A model generated the notes under the pieces. That model was given only the letters and a program-made list of their open reading frames with translations. It had not been told where the DNA came from and made no database searches. Source: Trebonia sp050013875 (GTDB taxonomy: Bacteria; Actinomycetota; Actinomycetes; Streptosporangiales; Streptosporangiaceae). Taken from it: a DNA stretch of 64,000 nucleotides. Below are positions 61,769 through 64,000 of this stretch, piece by piece. Position 1 is the first letter of the stretch. Every line of letters begins with the position of its first letter. Both the position numbers and the translations under genes were made by a program. The DNA lies in assembly GCA_050013875.1 (NCBI GenBank), contig JBEKEK010000038.1:9043-73042 (forward strand), read 5' to 3'.

Positions 61769-62697
61769 CCGCCTCCGCCGCGCCCGCACCGGGCGCTCCC
61801 GCCGCCCCAGCCCCGGCCTCCGCGGCGGCCGCACTGCCGCCAACCAAACCGCGCGGCATGTTCCTGCGCGGGCTCGAGGTGTTCCTGGAGAACAAGCTCG
61901 CGATCGTCGGTGCCGTCATCCTGGTGCTGATCTTCGCGTTCTGCTTCCTCGGCCCGTACTTCTACCACACCAACCAGGTCGACGTGGATCTGGCGAACGA
62001 GAACCTGCCGCCCGCCGCCGGGCATCCCCTCGGCACCGACCAGAACGGCTACGACATCCTCGGCAGGCTCATGGTCGCCGGGCAGATCTCGCTTGAGGTC
62101 GGGCTGGCCGCCGCCGTTCTCGCCACCGTCGTGGGCACGGTGTGGGGCGCCATCGCCGGTTACTTCGGCGGGGCGGTCGACGCGGTCATGATGCGGCTGG
62201 TCGACGCGCTGCTCTCGATCCCGACGCTATTCCTCGCGCTCGTCGTGGTCTCCCTGTTCCCGCCCACCGAGGGCGAGCTGATCCTGGTCATCGCGCTGAC
62301 CTCCTGGCTGACCACGTCCCGGCTGATCCGCGGCGAGGCGCTCTCGCTGCGAGTGCGCGACTACGTACAGGCGATGCGGGTGATGGGCGGCGGCTCGGCG
62401 CGGGCGGTGTCCAGGCACATCGCGCCGAACGCGATCGGCACCATCGTCGTCAACGCCACCTTCCAGGTCGCCGACGCGATCCTGCTCGTCGTCGCGCTCT
62501 CCTACCTGGGGCTCGGCATCCGGCCGCCGCAGACCGACTGGGGCGGCATGCTCAACGCCGGCATTAACGCGGTCTACGACGGCTACTGGTGGCAGATCTT
62601 CCCGGCCGGCATCGCGATCATCCTCGTCGTCATCGCGATCAACTTCGTCGGCGACGCGCTCCGTGACTCGTTCGAGGTGCGCCTCCAGCGGCGCTGA
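61765..62697 (+). CDS. Peptide/nickel-type ABC importer permease (DppC-like, second system)
   Basis: This 310-aa protein has an Ala/Pro-rich N-terminal tail (~30 residues), first helix IVGAVILVLIFAFCFLGPY, HPLGTDQNGYDILGRLMVAG, EAA loop YVQAMRVMGGGSARAVSRHI and the end NFVGDALRDSFEVRLQRR. ATG 61765 overlaps the dppB stop. A 60-base T-rich spacer (62698-62757), unlike its surroundings, separates it from the ATPase gene. Confidence 0.92.
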   Translation: MTASAAPAPGAPAAPAPASAAAALPPTKPRGMFLRGLEVFLENKLAIVGAVILVLIFAFCFLGPYFYHTNQVDVDLANENLPPAAGHPLGTDQNGYDILGRLMVAGQISLEVGLAAAVLATVVGTVWGAIAGYFGGAVDAVMMRLVDALLSIPTLFLALVVVSLFPPTEGELILVIALTSWLTTSRLIRGEALSLRVRDYVQAMRVMGGGSARAVSRHIAPNAIGTIVVNATFQVADAILLVVALSYLGLGIRPPQTDWGGMLNAGINAVYDGYWWQIFPAGIAIILVVIAINFVGDALRDSFEVRLQRR

Positions 62698-62757
62698 CGC
62701 CTCCTCGCTTTGCTATTGTTCTTATTTGTTACTGTTTGTTCTTGTTTGGGGGATTTA

Positions 62758-64000
62758 TTGGCTGCACTGCTCGACATCCAGGAACTGCACACCGAGATCC
62801 GGCTGCGCCGCGCCACGGTGCACGCGATCGACGGCGTGTCGCTGTCGGTGGCGCCAGGCGAGTGCCTCGGCATCGTCGGTGAATCAGGCTCCGGCAAGAC
62901 GATGACCGCGCTTTCGATCATGCGGCTGCTGCCCGGCGGCGGCGAGGTTACCGGCGGCCGAATCCTGGTGGACGGGACTGACATCGCCGGGCTGTCGGAG
63001 ACGGGCATGGAGGACGTTCGCGGGAACCTGATCGGGATGATCTTCCAGGACCCGCTGACCTCGCTCAACCCCACGATGACGATCGGCGACCAGATCGCCG
63101 AGTCAGTCCGGATCCACCGCGGCGCCACGCATGAGGAGGCGCTGGCGCGGGCGGTGGAGGTGCTCGGCCTAGTCGGCATGCCCAGGCCCGCCGAGCGCGT
63201 CTCGCAGTTCCCGCACCAGCTCTCCGGCGGCATGCGGCAGCGCGTGATGATCGCGATGGCCCTGGCGTGCGAACCGAAGCTGCTGATCGCCGACGAGCCG
63301 ACGACGGCGCTTGACGTCACCATCCAGAAGCAGATCCTCGAGCTGATCGACTCGCTGCGCAAGCGGCTGTCGATGGCGGTGATCCTGGTGACCCACGACC
63401 TCGGCGTGATCGCCGGCACCGCGGACCGGGTGGCGGTGATGTACGCCGGGCGGATCGTCGAGACGGCGCCGACAACGGCGCTGTTCGCCAATCCGCGCCA
63501 CCCGTACACCGAGGCGCTCTTCGAGGCACTGCCGGAGAAGGCGGCCGCCGCGGCCGCCGACGGCACCGGCAGCGGGCGCCTCTACAACATCCCCGGGCAG
63601 CCGCCGGACCTCACCGACCCGCCGCGTGGCTGCAAGTTCGCCCCCCGGTGCCGGTATGCGCAAGATTCATGCCGGGAGACGGAGCCGTCGCTGACGGACG
63701 CGGGCGGGGAGCATGCCTACCGCTGCTTCTTTCCGGTGGGGCGTGGCGTTGATCCGGGTCTTGAAGGTGCTCACGGTGCTCACGGTGCTCACGGTGCTCC
63801 GGATGGCGGTTTTCAAGAGCAGAGCACTCAAGATCAAATAGGGGAATCACATCGGGGCGGGACTCTTGGGTCGTATTTGCGCCGGCGCCCCTTTGCGCGG
63901 CCGACGGAAGTATCCCCATCAGGCGCCGCATCCCCAGAGACAGGTGATTCCTCCGGGGCTCCCGGATCTTCAGGCGCTCCCGGATCTTCAGGCGCTCCCG
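62758..64000 (+). CDS. Peptide/nickel-type ABC importer ATP-binding protein (DppD-like), 3' partial with low-complexity extension
   Basis: TTG 62758 follows GGGGGA. Motifs: Walker A GESGSGKT, signature QLSGGMRQRVMIAMAL, Walker B LLIADEPTTALD, VTHDLG, and the C-terminal Cys region RGCKFAPRCRYAQDSC. A normal DppD ends near 63740. Here the frame stays open to the window end through EGAHGAHGAHGAPDGG, a variable stretch and GAPGSS repeats, with no stop. It may be a DppD-DppF fusion joined by a repetitive linker, or a tail made by lost stop. The downstream half is outside the window. Confidence 0.85.
   Translation, partial: MAALLDIQELHTEIRLRRATVHAIDGVSLSVAPGECLGIVGESGSGKTMTALSIMRLLPGGGEVTGGRILVDGTDIAGLSETGMEDVRGNLIGMIFQDPLTSLNPTMTIGDQIAESVRIHRGATHEEALARAVEVLGLVGMPRPAERVSQFPHQLSGGMRQRVMIAMALACEPKLLIADEPTTALDVTIQKQILELIDSLRKRLSMAVILVTHDLGVIAGTADRVAVMYAGRIVETAPTTALFANPRHPYTEALFEALPEKAAAAAADGTGSGRLYNIPGQPPDLTDPPRGCKFAPRCRYAQDSCRETEPSLTDAGGEHAYRCFFPVGRGVDPGLEGAHGAHGAHGAPDGGFQEQSTQDQIGESHRGGTLGSYLRRRPFARPTEVSPSGAASPETGDSSGAPGSSGAPGSSGAP
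63766..64000 (+). repeat. Low-complexity repeats in the DppD-like tail
   Basis: GGTGCTCAC is repeated three times plus a partial copy (63766-63798; Gly-Ala-His). From 63955 an 18-bp unit containing GCTCCCGGATCTTCA (Gly-Ala-Pro-Gly-Ser-Ser) is repeated at least 2.5 times and runs off the window end. Confidence 0.92.

Overview
The window is high-GC DNA (about 70% by eye) with many GTG and TTG starts, strong GGAGG-type ribosome binding sites and tightly overlapping genes. It comes from an actinomycete. Supporting markers are a mycofactocin cluster, an NDMA-dependent alcohol dehydrogenase, an F420-type luciferase-like oxidoreductase, an Rv2578c-type radical SAM gene with a LexA-like box, DUF3040 and PaaX/MftR regulators. 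No rRNA, tRNA, CRISPR array, insertion sequence or phage gene was recognised.

Layout. 1-2.3 kb: the end of a sugar-importer ATPase, then two convergent gene remnants (an allene-oxide-cyclase-like secreted protein and a response-regulator/histidine-kinase chimera) that meet at one apparent deletion joint. 2.3-17 kb: a probable catabolic island. It holds a peptide/nickel-type ABC importer (opp/dpp A-B-C-D-F), an F420 oxidoreductase, a MetE-like methyltransferase, an SDR, an 82-aa CxxC protein, a WSDGLPLVP-type protein and a UGSC-family protein, all on the minus strand. Facing them across a palindrome-bearing intergenic region are a zinc alcohol dehydrogenase, an ACMSD-like amidohydrolase and a PaaX-type repressor. 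17-21 kb: an ABC-F ATPase and a frameshifted lysyl-oxidase-like gene. 21-32 kb: a putative conflict or signalling locus with a coiled-coil/HTH protein, a TPR-CHAT caspase-like protein divergent from a subtilase, a molybdate/tungstate-type importer, and an ECF-like sigma factor coupled to a 153-aa protein and divergent from a J-domain/PASTA protein. 32-34.6 kb: an NDMA-dependent alcohol dehydrogenase, a membrane protein and a Lon-N protein. 34.7-36.2 kb: a T-box riboswitch (specifier GAC, Asp) in front of an archaeal-type aspartyl-tRNA synthetase. 36.2-41 kb: mycofactocin genes mftA-B-C-F divergent from mftR-E, with two palindromic operators between them. 41-49 kb: secreted proteins, a homocysteine methyltransferase/MTHFR fusion, a damaged PucR regulator gene and an aldehyde dehydrogenase. 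49-54 kb: DUF1003, two DHA2 transporters, an FmdB zinc ribbon and a 3 x 38-bp tandem repeat. 54-58 kb: small proteins, the Rv2578c-type radical SAM gene, ArsR and isochorismate synthase. 58.8-64 kb: a second dpp-type importer (A-B-C-D), cut by the window edge inside the D gene.

How the genes may work together. The first island reads as an importer with a redox and hydrolase pathway for an unknown small molecule, probably under PaaX control. The mycofactocin genes would supply the cofactor used by the alcohol dehydrogenase 3-9 kb away. The CHAT/subtilase/sigma group looks like a protease-based stress or defence module and is the best candidate for an undescribed system, together with the UGSC island. 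Several genes carry deletions or frameshifts (chimeric kinase, lysyl oxidase, PucR). Either this region is decaying or the assembly has errors, and read mapping would decide.
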